Positions 18,057-26,023 of a DNA stretch of 64,000 bases are shown here, piece after piece. The notes under the pieces were generated by a model. It did no database searches and had not been told where the DNA came from. It saw only the letters and a list, made by a program, of their open reading frames with translations. The stretch is from Desulfatirhabdium butyrativorans DSM 18734 (GTDB taxonomy: Bacteria > Desulfobacterota > Desulfobacteria > Desulfobacterales > Desulfatirhabdiaceae). Every line of letters starts with the position of its first letter. Positions within the stretch are counted from its first letter, which is position 1. The translations under genes were made by a program, and so were the position numbers. The DNA is taken from NCBI RefSeq assembly GCF_000429925.1, contig NZ_AUCU01000004.1, positions 244,224 to 308,223 of the forward strand. Reading direction: 5' to 3'.

Positions 18057-18209
18057 TTTTTCACGATAAACGTTCATGGCGGTGGACGCCGCCCCCGGAG
18101 ATGAAAATGTCAGGGAAGACGATGTTCCTACAAAATCAAAACGTTCCCATCCGCCCCTGTTCCCTTTTCCCTATTGCCTTTTCCCTGCATTTGGATTTTC
18201 ACGAAGATG
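18057..18209. repeat. R2 repeat copy (R2a)
   Basis: The segment from TTTTCACGATAAACG to ATTTTCACGAAG contains CATGGCGGTGGACGCCGCCC, then GATGAAAATG and ACAAAATCAAAACGTTC. The same order of blocks recurs at 50217-50374 (GATGAAAATG, then ACAAAATCAAAATGTTC), so this is a copy of a dispersed non-coding repeat. It lies between the tRNA and the sigma-factor gene, in a 480-bp gap that holds no gene. Confidence 0.7.
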
Positions 18210-18210
18210 A

Positions 18211-18246
18211 TTCCCTGATGTTGTCCCGCTGGACAACATCAGGGAA
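18211..18246. promoter_or_regulatory. Perfect 16-bp inverted repeat before the sigma-factor gene
   Basis: TTCCCTGATGTTGTCC and its exact complement GGACAACATCAGGGAA are separated by only CGCT. It ends 85 bp before the sigma-factor ATG and is not followed by a T-run, so it is not a standard terminator. It could be an operator or an mRNA hairpin in the 5' leader. It does not match the CIRCE heat-shock operator. Confidence 0.7.
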
Positions 18247-18330
18247 TGTCGTCCTTTTGTTGTGGGCCGTTGGTGGCTCATCTGGGTGCTTTCCTATCCA
18301 TACGATTATTTGAACCCTTTACGGACATCC

Positions 18331-19245
18331 ATGAAGAAACCTCAACTACCGCATTCCGATTCCGGTCCTGAAAAATCTCTGGTTCGATTCGATCCGCTTC
18401 AGCGGTATCTGGCGGAGATCAGTGCCTATAAATTGCTCACCCGGGAGCAGGAGAGGGAACTTGCACTGCGGGTATACCATGAAGATGACAGCGCGGCCGC
18501 CATTGATTTGGTGACATCCAATTTGCGTCTTGTCGTCAAGATTGCGCTTGAATTCCAGCGAATCTGGATGCAGAACCTCCTCGACCTGATTCAGGAAGGC
18601 AATATCGGCCTGATCCATGCCGCACGAAAATTCGATCCCTATAAAAATGTCAAGTTTTCCTATTATGCCTCTTTCTGGATCAAGGCATATATCCTCAAGT
18701 TTATCATGGACAATTGGCGGCTGGTGAAAATCGGGACTACCCAGGGGCAGCGGAAGCTTTTTTTTAAACTGAAAAAAGAGAAGCAGATGCTGATCGATCA
18801 GGGGTTCGACCCCAAGCCGAAGCTGCTGTCGGAAAAGCTGGGGGTCTCCGAAAAAGAAATCATCGATATGGACCAGCGCCTCGACGGGTGGGATGTGTCC
18901 CTGGATGCGCCGCTCAAGGAGGATTCCGATTCGGAGCGTATCGAATTCGTCAGCACCGAAACCGAATCCGCAGAAGATCAGGTAGCCCGGGTCCAAATCG
19001 AAACCATGCTGCATCACAAACTCGAGGGTTTCAAAAAACTGCTGACCAAACGGGAACTGGAAATTTTCGAACAGCGGGTATTTTCGGATTCTCCGGCTAC
19101 GCTGCAGGAAATCGGAGATCGTTACGGTATTTCCCGGGAGCGTGTACGGCAGGTGGAAAAGAGCATCGTGAAGAAAATGCGGGAATATTTCAAGGATGAG
19201 CTTCCCGATTTTGCTTCGTATATTGAAGACGGTCTGGCAAAGTAG
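18331..19245 (+). CDS. rpoH: RNA polymerase sigma factor, RpoH (sigma-32) type
   Basis: A 304-residue group-3 sigma-70 protein. Region 1.2/2 reads RYLAEISAYKLLTREQE and DLIQEGNIGLIHAARKFDP, the -10 recognition helix is KFSYYASFWIKAYI, and region 2.4/3 carries QRKLFFKLK, close to the RpoH box. Region 4 ends EIGDRYGISRERVRQVEKS. Such factors direct heat-shock or envelope-stress transcription. I chose ATG 18331 because translation upstream of it runs through non-conserved sequence after the inverted repeat at 18211. It is followed after nine bases by the TPR lipoprotein gene, so envelope lipoproteins are in the same transcript. Confidence 0.87.
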   Translation: MKKPQLPHSDSGPEKSLVRFDPLQRYLAEISAYKLLTREQERELALRVYHEDDSAAAIDLVTSNLRLVVKIALEFQRIWMQNLLDLIQEGNIGLIHAARKFDPYKNVKFSYYASFWIKAYILKFIMDNWRLVKIGTTQGQRKLFFKLKKEKQMLIDQGFDPKPKLLSEKLGVSEKEIIDMDQRLDGWDVSLDAPLKEDSDSERIEFVSTETESAEDQVARVQIETMLHHKLEGFKKLLTKRELEIFEQRVFSDSPATLQEIGDRYGISRERVRQVEKSIVKKMREYFKDELPDFASYIEDGLAK

Positions 19246-19254
19246 GATATCTGT

Positions 19255-20988
19255 ATGCGAAAATTATGCTTCCTGTTACTGGGATGCTCGATGTTGATGA
19301 CATCCGGTTGCGCCCATCTGCTTTCACCCGAAACACCCGAATCTGCTCCGGTTGCACAGGAGCCTGCATCGACACCTCCTGCCGCCCAAAGAGCGGAGCA
19401 ATATTTTCTGGTAACCGAGGCCGAGTTGGAGCGCAGCAGAGGCAATCTGGACAGCGCGGCCAGCCTTTTCGAAAAAGCCCTCGCCAACGATCCCGATTCG
19501 GTGGTGCTGAAACGGGAGCTCGTGACCCTCTATATGCAAATGGGAAACATGGAGCTTGCCGACCAGAAGATCCGATCCCTGATTGCCCGCAACCCGGACG
19601 ATGCAGAAACCTGGTTTCTATGGGGCCGGATGTACCAGGAGCAGAAGCAGGAAGACAAGGCTATAGCCGCCTTTACCAACGCCATGAATTTCAACCCCGA
19701 CATGATCGATGTGTATTATGTCCTCGGCGATCTTTACATGGAAAAGGGAAACAAGGAAGAGGCGCTGAAGATTTATACCAGACTGGCCGCAAAGCACCCC
19801 GAATCCTACGTGGCCCATTTTTACCTCGGCAAGCTCTATGTGCAGCAGGGAAATTTCGAGCGCGGGGAAAAAGAGTTGCGGCAAGTGACCGAGCTGGCTC
19901 CCGATCTTGTCGAGCCATGGTTCGAGCTGGCTGAAGTCTATCGCCAAACACATCGGCTGAGCGACATGCAGAAAGCCTACGAGGCCATCCTCCAAAGAAG
20001 TCCCGACAACGTCCGGGCACTGTTCGGGCTGGGTGTCGTGTATGCGCAATCGAAGAACCTGGGGCAGACGCAGCGGATTTTCCATGAGCTCGCGCTGAAA
20101 AGCCTCTCGGATATCAACGTGATTCGGACCATTGTTCAGGATTACGTGGAAACGGAGCGCTTTTCGGAACTGTTGCCGGCCATCGAGGAAATGATTTCGA
20201 TCACACCGCAGAGCGCGGATCTGCAATATCTCGCAGGCATTACCTTTGAGGCGGTGCATCGAAACGAGGATGCCATTACGCATTATTTGCTGGTCGGCTC
20301 CGATTCGAGGTTTTATCCTTCCGCCATTGCGCGTATCGTCTTTCTATACCAGCAAATGAAAGAACCCCAGAAGGCCGTGGATGTCGTCCAGGATGCCATT
20401 AGAAAGTCTCCCGATATCGCAGAGTTCTATCTGTATATGGCAGTTCTGAAAGAGGATGAAGGGAACTTGCAGCAAGCCCGGGATTTGCTTCAGCATGCCA
20501 TTTCCATCGATGATCAGAACGATCAGCTCTATTTCAGGCTTGGCGTGGTCCTGGATAAACTGGAAGACAAGAACGGCGCCATCGCGGCCATGAAAAAGGC
20601 CATCGAAATCGATCCTGAAAATCCGAATGCACTGAATTACCTGGGATATACGTATGCGGATATGGGTATCGAACTGGACGAGGCCGAAAGCCTCATCCAA
20701 AAGGCTCTTAAAAACAAGCCGGATGATGGATTCATTATCGACAGCCTCGGCTGGGTGTATTTCAAGAAGGGGGATTTTGCCCGGGCGCTGGAATATCTCG
20801 GCAAAGCCGCTTCCATGGTTTCGGATGATCCCACCATCCTTGAACATGCAGCGGATGCGTATCTCAAAACCGGGCATACTGACAAGGCGCTGGAATTGTA
20901 TCGAAAGGCGCTGGAGCTCTCGCCGAAAAACGCCGAGTCCCTGAAGCAGAAAATCCGCAGCATAACCGAAAAAAACAACGCACCATGA
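19255..20988 (+). CDS. Outer-membrane-type TPR lipoprotein
   Basis: A 577-residue protein with a lipoprotein signal (KLCFLLLGCSMLMTSGC, lipobox cysteine at about residue 21) followed by about a dozen TPR units to the end (for example LYMEKGNKEEALKIYTRLA and LDEAESLIQKALKNKPDDG). Such proteins sit on the inner face of the outer membrane or in the periplasm and assemble complexes. The stop overlaps the start of the LolB-like gene (ATGA). Conserved arrangements of a TPR lipoprotein with a LolB-like protein occur in this group and suggest lipoprotein or lipid trafficking, but the client is unknown. Confidence 0.87.
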   Translation: MRKLCFLLLGCSMLMTSGCAHLLSPETPESAPVAQEPASTPPAAQRAEQYFLVTEAELERSRGNLDSAASLFEKALANDPDSVVLKRELVTLYMQMGNMELADQKIRSLIARNPDDAETWFLWGRMYQEQKQEDKAIAAFTNAMNFNPDMIDVYYVLGDLYMEKGNKEEALKIYTRLAAKHPESYVAHFYLGKLYVQQGNFERGEKELRQVTELAPDLVEPWFELAEVYRQTHRLSDMQKAYEAILQRSPDNVRALFGLGVVYAQSKNLGQTQRIFHELALKSLSDINVIRTIVQDYVETERFSELLPAIEEMISITPQSADLQYLAGITFEAVHRNEDAITHYLLVGSDSRFYPSAIARIVFLYQQMKEPQKAVDVVQDAIRKSPDIAEFYLYMAVLKEDEGNLQQARDLLQHAISIDDQNDQLYFRLGVVLDKLEDKNGAIAAMKKAIEIDPENPNALNYLGYTYADMGIELDEAESLIQKALKNKPDDGFIIDSLGWVYFKKGDFARALEYLGKAASMVSDDPTILEHAADAYLKTGHTDKALELYRKALELSPKNAESLKQKIRSITEKNNAP

Positions 20989-21758
20989 GCTTTCATCGTC
21001 TGCTCACCCTATTGATGCTTTTTCTGCTTACCGCTCAGGGGTGTGCCCTCCTGCCCAGGAAGCCTATGCTCGCGCCTCCAACGGGGCCCGTTTCTCCCGC
21101 CGCTCTGGCCATGTATGCAGAGCTGAAAGCCCGCAACCAGGATATTCAAAGCCTCAAGGCCATCGGCGATATCCGCTTGGAAACTTCAAAAGGGACCCGG
21201 GTGGCTCATATCGCTTTTACGGTATTGCGACCGGACAAAATGCGCATGACGATCATGGCCATCTCCGGTGTGACCGTTGCGGATGTGGCAACGGATGGCG
21301 CAACACTGACGATGATCGATCATGAGCAAGGCGGATTCTATCGTGAAGACATGCGGGACAGGGATCTTGCCCGGCTCCTCGATCTGCCGATTCGACCTGC
21401 CGAGGTCATTGCGATCGTATGCGGCGTGATGCCGCCGGTCAATCCCGGGACCATGTCCCTGACGGGTCCGGACGGAGATCATCTCCTGCAATTGACACTC
21501 TTTGACGAGAGCCGAAAACCGACGCTTCAGGTCCGCTACGATACCGGCCAACATCGCCCCAGGGAAATCGTTGTGTTCAAAGCGGATGGTGATACCGCTT
21601 ATCGGGCATCGATCGAGCGGGAAACGGCTATCGATGGCCATACAATTCCGGTGCGCATAAGCTTTGCGGACGACTCAGGCCATTCCTTCCGTCTGACGAT
21701 GGACAACGTCTGGATCAATCCCGGGGCCGCTGAACATATCTTCGTTCTGCAGCCGTGA
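20985..21758 (+). CDS. LolB-like outer-membrane lipoprotein
   Basis: A 257-residue lipoprotein (signal LLTLLMLFLLTAQGC, lipobox cysteine near residue 20). After a proline-rich linker, the mature part has the half-barrel pattern of the LolA/LolB family: SLKAIGDIRLETSKGTRVAH, ITFRP-like FTVLRPDKMRMTI, DGATLTMIDHEQGGFYR and a terminal IPVRISFADDSGHSFRL. LolB receives lipoproteins from LolA at the outer membrane. Divergence is high, so a general lipid-binding role is equally likely. It is translationally coupled to the TPR lipoprotein. Confidence 0.72.
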   Translation: MSFHRLLTLLMLFLLTAQGCALLPRKPMLAPPTGPVSPAALAMYAELKARNQDIQSLKAIGDIRLETSKGTRVAHIAFTVLRPDKMRMTIMAISGVTVADVATDGATLTMIDHEQGGFYREDMRDRDLARLLDLPIRPAEVIAIVCGVMPPVNPGTMSLTGPDGDHLLQLTLFDESRKPTLQVRYDTGQHRPREIVVFKADGDTAYRASIERETAIDGHTIPVRISFADDSGHSFRLTMDNVWINPGAAEHIFVLQP

Positions 21759-21905
21759 TGGGGCATGATGCAGCGCATGAGCGAAGCGCCTTTTGAAGGA
21801 TCGAAGCAGAAGGGTTTTTGCAATGGTCTATTTCCGTTTGAAAATGACACGGTCCTGCCGGATCCATCCTGCCCAATACAGGCGCAAACCCGGAAAGCGG
21901 CAAGG

Positions 21906-22691
21906 ATGAAGTTTTCCAGAACCATCATTGCCCTGGAAAACAGGCTGAAATCCTGCCGAAATGTCCGCACCCTCGGCGTCAAACCGCAATTTTCGGATTA
22001 CAGCCCCGAAGAACGGCTGGCCATTCTGGAAGCGCCAACGGTCTATTATCCGTCCTCCTGGTATGCCGAACTCTTCGATACCATGGGAAAACCAACTTTT
22101 CCATCTCATCACACCTACCGCTTCGCACAGGATAAAATCAAGCAGAATGCCATTTTTGATCTGGTCGGCATTCCCCATCCGGCTACCCGGATATTCTACG
22201 GCCCCAGGCAGCACAAATCCATTCTGGATCATTTCGACTTTCCTTTCATCGCCAAAACGCCGCGGGGCTCCGCCCGGGGGGTGGGTGTATACCTGATTCA
22301 TGATGAAAGGGAATTGGGTGCCTATCTTGCCAGATGCCGCATCGCCTACATCCAGGAATACCTTCCCATCGATCGCGATATCCGGGTTGTTGTCGTTGCC
22401 AATCGCCTGCTGCATGCCTACTGGCGGATCGCACCTCCGGGGGAGTTCCGGAGCAATGTGTCTGCAGGGGGCAGCATTTCTCCGGAGTCCGTTCCCTGGC
22501 AGGCCATGGATCTGGCGCTGCACACGGCATCCCGTTGTCATCTCGATGATGTCGGAATCGATATTTGCAGGAAAGGGGAGGGGTTTGCCGTGCTCGAAAT
22601 CAATGTGAAGTACGGTAAGGAAGGGTTCTTGAAAGCCGGACTCAATTACAGCGAGATGATGGAGAATCTGATCGAGCATGGAATCATTTGA
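21906..22691 (+). CDS. ATP-grasp (RimK-like) ligase family protein
   Basis: About 261 residues from ATG 21906; an earlier in-frame ATG at 21765 would add an unconvincing leader. ATP-grasp landmarks are FPFIAKTPRGSARGVGVYLI (lysine and glycine-rich loop, about residues 111-130), YIQEYLPIDRDIRVVVV, and the metal-binding end FAVLEINVKYGKEG. The layout equals RimK-type amino-acid ligases. The 3' end overlaps the dGTPase start by 14 bases. It differs clearly from the paralogue at 203, so the two may act on different substrates. Confidence 0.77.
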   Translation: MKFSRTIIALENRLKSCRNVRTLGVKPQFSDYSPEERLAILEAPTVYYPSSWYAELFDTMGKPTFPSHHTYRFAQDKIKQNAIFDLVGIPHPATRIFYGPRQHKSILDHFDFPFIAKTPRGSARGVGVYLIHDERELGAYLARCRIAYIQEYLPIDRDIRVVVVANRLLHAYWRIAPPGEFRSNVSAGGSISPESVPWQAMDLALHTASRCHLDDVGIDICRKGEGFAVLEINVKYGKEGFLKAGLNYSEMMENLIEHGII

Positions 22692-23856
22692 TGCCGCCAT
22701 TCCCCTGAAGATTCGGAAACAACTGGATCGCTTGGAGCACGAAAACCTCAGCCCGATGGCCGCCTACAGTGATCGGGCCGTAAGAAGAAAACGGGAAGAG
22801 CGGCTCGATGCCGACTATCGGCAGACATATTCCATCGATGTCGATCGGATTCTGCATTCCCATGCCTATACCCGCTACATCGACAAAACGCAGGTATTCT
22901 ATCTCATCGAAAACGACCACATCACCCATCGGGTACTCCATGTGCAGCTCGTTTCCAGAATTTCCCGAACCATCGGAAAATTCCTGCGGCTGAATCAGGA
23001 CCTTATCGAAGCCATCGCGCTTGGGCACGATATCGGCCACGCCCCGTTCGGGCACGAGGGAGAAAGCTATCTCTCCGAATTGTGCGTTGCAAACGGGATC
23101 GGTCATTTCCTGCACAATGTCCAGAGCATTCAGTTCCTGGAGCGTGTCGAACGGGATGGCACGGGGTGGAACCTGTGTCTCGAAACGCTTGACGGTATTC
23201 TGTGCCATGATGGTGAAAGGCACGATCAGGCGCTCGCGCCTTGCCGAAACCGGCGTTTTGAAGACCTGGATCGCATGATCACCGGGAAAACACGCGATCC
23301 GCAGTTGCCTCTTACGCCCATGACCCTCGAAGGGTGCGTGGTGCGGATGGCCGATACCATCAGTTATATCGGTCGCGACATCGAAGACGCCATCCGGCTG
23401 GGGTTGATTCAGCGAAACGATATTCCGGCGGCATGCAGGAAGGTGCTCGGCGACAGCAACGGCACCATTGTGTGGCGACTGGTGACGGATATGATCCGCT
23501 GCAGCGAAGGCAAAGACGCCATCACCTTCAGTCCGGAAATATCGGATGCGGTGGAGCGGTTGAAAGCATTCAATTTGGAGCGTATCTATCTCAACGCGAA
23601 AATCAAACGGCATTCCGGCGCCATCCGCCGCATGTTCGCCTATCTGTTCGAGACCTGCCTTTCCGATCTCGAACATTCGCGTCACGATTCCCTGATTTTT
23701 AGGAGTTATCTTCGAAACAAGGCCCCGGTTTATCTCGAAAACCATGACCCCGCCGAAATCGTGAGGGATTTCATCTCAGGGATGACCGATTCCTATTTTC
23801 TGCGGCAATGCCCGGAGGCCATGAAAGCGGACGTCGTTGCCACCCCCATCCCCTGA
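22678..23856 (+). CDS. dgt: dGTPase-like HD-domain deoxynucleotide triphosphohydrolase
   Basis: A 392-residue protein of the dGTPase family. It has an N-terminal segment ending in the ARG-like RYIDKTQVFYLIENDHITHR, the LVSRISRTIGKFLRLNQ helix, the HD motif AIALGHDIGHAPFGHEGE, and a C-terminal metal-ligand helix VRMADTISYIGRDIEDAI. Members remove triphosphate from dNTPs, and some limit phage replication by depleting dNTPs. This one sits in a housekeeping run with UPF0280 and HIT genes, so a nucleotide-pool role is more likely. It overlaps the preceding gene. Confidence 0.87.
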   Translation: MESFDAAIPLKIRKQLDRLEHENLSPMAAYSDRAVRRKREERLDADYRQTYSIDVDRILHSHAYTRYIDKTQVFYLIENDHITHRVLHVQLVSRISRTIGKFLRLNQDLIEAIALGHDIGHAPFGHEGESYLSELCVANGIGHFLHNVQSIQFLERVERDGTGWNLCLETLDGILCHDGERHDQALAPCRNRRFEDLDRMITGKTRDPQLPLTPMTLEGCVVRMADTISYIGRDIEDAIRLGLIQRNDIPAACRKVLGDSNGTIVWRLVTDMIRCSEGKDAITFSPEISDAVERLKAFNLERIYLNAKIKRHSGAIRRMFAYLFETCLSDLEHSRHDSLIFRSYLRNKAPVYLENHDPAEIVRDFISGMTDSYFLRQCPEAMKADVVATPIP

Positions 23857-23866
23857 AGCGCAATCG

Positions 23867-24619
23867 ATGAATGATCAACCCGGATTTTCCGAAAAAACCT
23901 ACCGCCGTATCGCCCAACACCCATCCCTGGCCAACTACAGGGTGATCCAGGAGCAGACGGATTTGTGGATCAGCACAGATCGGGATCTATCCAGTCTCGC
24001 GCGGGAGGCGGTCCTCGAATGCCGCAGTCAGTTGGAAGGGTATATCGATTTGTACCCTGAATTTTTGCGAACGCTTTGTCCATGGCCGGCTGGCGGGCCG
24101 GCGCCTGAAATCGTTCGAAACATGATCCGGGCAGCGGCGCATGCCGGTGTCGGCCCGATGGCAGCCGTAGCCGGTGCCATCGCCGAAATGGTTGGGGTGC
24201 GATTGATGAATCATTCCCGCACCGTGATCATCGAAAACGGGGGAGATATCTTCCTGTTCGCCGATACGCCAGTCGTTGCAGCCGTATTTGCCGGGAAAAG
24301 CCCTTTAAGCATGAGAATCGGCTTGCGAATCGATGCGGCAGGAACACCGTGCAGCCTGTGTACTTCCTCCGGAACGGTGGGCCATTCCCTGAGTTTCGGC
24401 AGGGCCGATGCCGTGAGCGTCATCTCCCGCTCCTGCGCGCTGGCGGACGCTGCCGCAACAGCCATTGCCAACCGGGTTCAAACCGATGCGGACATTGAAT
24501 CGGCTATCGCTTTCGGTCAATCGATAGCGGAGGTGGAAGGCGTTTTGATCATTGTCGGAAAACACATCGGCGCATGGGGCAAGGTGGAGATTGTCCCGCT
24601 AACCGGAAAAAGATATTGA
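23867..24619 (+). CDS. UPF0280 family protein (ApbE-like fold)
   Basis: About 250 residues from ATG 23867. The opening YRVIQEQTDLWISTD, the central MIRAAAHAGVGPMAAVAGAI, the strand NGGDIFL and the segment TSSGTVGHSLSFGRADAV are the marks of UPF0280, whose structure resembles the FMN transferase ApbE. The family is common in sulfate reducers and methanogens; the substrate is not known to me. It starts 10 bases after the dGTPase stop. Confidence 0.85.
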   Translation: MNDQPGFSEKTYRRIAQHPSLANYRVIQEQTDLWISTDRDLSSLAREAVLECRSQLEGYIDLYPEFLRTLCPWPAGGPAPEIVRNMIRAAAHAGVGPMAAVAGAIAEMVGVRLMNHSRTVIIENGGDIFLFADTPVVAAVFAGKSPLSMRIGLRIDAAGTPCSLCTSSGTVGHSLSFGRADAVSVISRSCALADAAATAIANRVQTDADIESAIAFGQSIAEVEGVLIIVGKHIGAWGKVEIVPLTGKRY

Positions 24620-24779
24620 GTTTTTCGGTATCCCATCGTACATTGACCGGTAATCCCCTTTTTTTGGGGGGCTTGTGCAATCGATTCCATCATTTGTTCG
24701 GTTTTTACCGGAAATTGCGGCGTCCAATCGGTCATCCGGTGAGCGGCGGGACTTTTTTTGAAAGGGGAAGGAGGTTTCT

Positions 24780-25265
24780 GTGCAGACGTTGTGGGCTCCC
24801 TGGCGCATCGAGTATATCAAGGGCTTGAAAGAACCCGGATGCGTGTTTTGCAATGCGCTCGAAATTCATGATGAGCTGACCCTGTACAAAGGGGCCAGAA
24901 CCATGGTGGTCATGAACAAATATCCTTACATCAACGGCCACCTGCTTGTAGCGCCCATCCGTCACCTGTCTTCCCTCGATCAGTTGGAAACCGTCGAAAT
25001 GACCAATGTCATGGCGATGATCCGGCATTCCATTCAGGCACTGAAGCACCTCATGAATCCCGACGGGTTCAATGTCGGTCTGAATCTGGGCAGGGTTGCC
25101 GGTGCGGGTGTCGAAGAGCACCTGCATTTTCATATCGTACCCCGCTGGTTCGGAGATACCAATGCCTTGACCGTTTTCGCCGATGTGCGCGTGATCCCCG
25201 AGCATCTCGAGGAAACCCACCGGAATCTCAAACCCCTTTTCGACAAAATCGACAAATCGTTCTGA
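24780..25265 (+). CDS. HIT-family nucleotide hydrolase/transferase
   Basis: A 161-residue protein from GTG 24780, preceded by AAGGAGG at five bases. It has the HIT fold: CVFCNAL (zinc-type cysteine pair), MVVMNKYPYINGHLLVAP, and the histidine triad EEHLHFHIVPRW near residue 117. HIT proteins hydrolyse or phosphorylyse dinucleoside polyphosphates such as Ap4A. The length and the WAPWRIEYI opening match the Ap4A phosphorylase-like branch. A terminator follows. Confidence 0.9.
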   Translation: MQTLWAPWRIEYIKGLKEPGCVFCNALEIHDELTLYKGARTMVVMNKYPYINGHLLVAPIRHLSSLDQLETVEMTNVMAMIRHSIQALKHLMNPDGFNVGLNLGRVAGAGVEEHLHFHIVPRWFGDTNALTVFADVRVIPEHLEETHRNLKPLFDKIDKSF

Positions 25266-25332
25266 TTCCGACCGAACGGATGGGTCGGTGTACATTGCAG
25301 CATTCCAGTTGAAGAATCGATGCCTTTGTATG

Positions 25333-25368
25333 AAATCATCACCCTGGCTCTTGCCGGGGTGATGATTT
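25333..25368 (+). terminator. Hairpin terminator after HIT gene
   Basis: AAATCATCACCC pairs exactly with GGGTGATGATTT across a 12-base loop and is followed by TTA. It separates the HIT gene from the LapA-like gene. Confidence 0.75.
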
Positions 25369-25419
25369 TAGCAGGTTCATCATGAATTGCCTCGAACATG
25401 AATATCGGAGGATGGTGGA

Positions 25420-25791
25420 ATGAAAAAACTCAAGCTGATCCTGTTGATTGTCGTGATCGCGCTGCTTGGCGCCCTCTTTTATCAGAACAAGGGGTATTTT
25501 TTGGCGGCGCCGCTCATCGTTTTGAATCTTTATTTCAGACAAATCGAAATTTCCACGGTATCCAATGTGATGATGATCGTCGGCGCTTTCGTCATCGGGG
25601 TTCTCCTGAGTTATTTCATGACACTCGCAGGCCGGTTCAAGACATCGAAACTCATCAAGAATCTCAATGATACGGTGGCACAGCAGCAGGAGACGATCTC
25701 ATCGCTCAAAGCCCGGATGGAGCAGCCTGTCAGCCATGTCGAGCAGCCGACGGATGCATCCATCGTGGATACCGTTGCCAAGGAAATGTGA
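25420..25791 (+). CDS. LapA-domain (DUF1049) membrane protein
   Basis: A 123-residue protein with two membrane helices (about residues 3-20, LKLILLIVVIALLGALFY, and 45-68, MMIVGAFVIGVLLSYFMTLA) and a cytoplasmic coiled-coil tail (LNDTVAQQQETISSLKARM). Size and topology equal LapA, which in enterics partners LapB/YciM to tune lipopolysaccharide synthesis through LpxC. AGGATGGTGGA precedes the ATG. The linkage to a role in LPS control is by family only. Confidence 0.82.
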   Translation: MKKLKLILLIVVIALLGALFYQNKGYFLAAPLIVLNLYFRQIEISTVSNVMMIVGAFVIGVLLSYFMTLAGRFKTSKLIKNLNDTVAQQQETISSLKARMEQPVSHVEQPTDASIVDTVAKEM

Positions 25792-25796
25792 TGACT

Positions 25797-25855
25797 TTTC
25801 AACAGCCTGCCCTCCGGCTCCGGCCGGTCAACAATCGAGGTTTCCGTTCAGGCGC
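25797..25855. repeat. R1 remnant, right half
   Basis: CAACAGCCTGCCCTCCGGCT ... TTTCCGTTCAGGCGC equals the right arm of R1. No left end is visible, so this is a truncated copy before mutS. Confidence 0.65.
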
Positions 25856-26023
25856 CCCGCAAGCGTTTTATGGCCGTACGCCTTACTCGTGAGAATTGGC
25901 GCGTTTCGCCTGCGGCCTTTCAACTTGGTGATGCAGTTCGGCGGTTTACTGCGAGATCGTCAAATCCGTGGGTCCAGGTGAAGCCAATCCGGGCGCTTGC
26001 CCGATCGCCCGCAGAATGAGGAT

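Noticed and set aside
18211..18246. Palindrome before rpoH as a CIRCE heat-shock operator
   Set aside because: The sequence does not contain TTAGCACTC-N9-GAGTGCTAA.
22135..22156. Minus-strand TGGCATN5TTGA match
   Set aside because: It lies inside the ATP-grasp coding sequence and points to no gene start, so it is likely chance.
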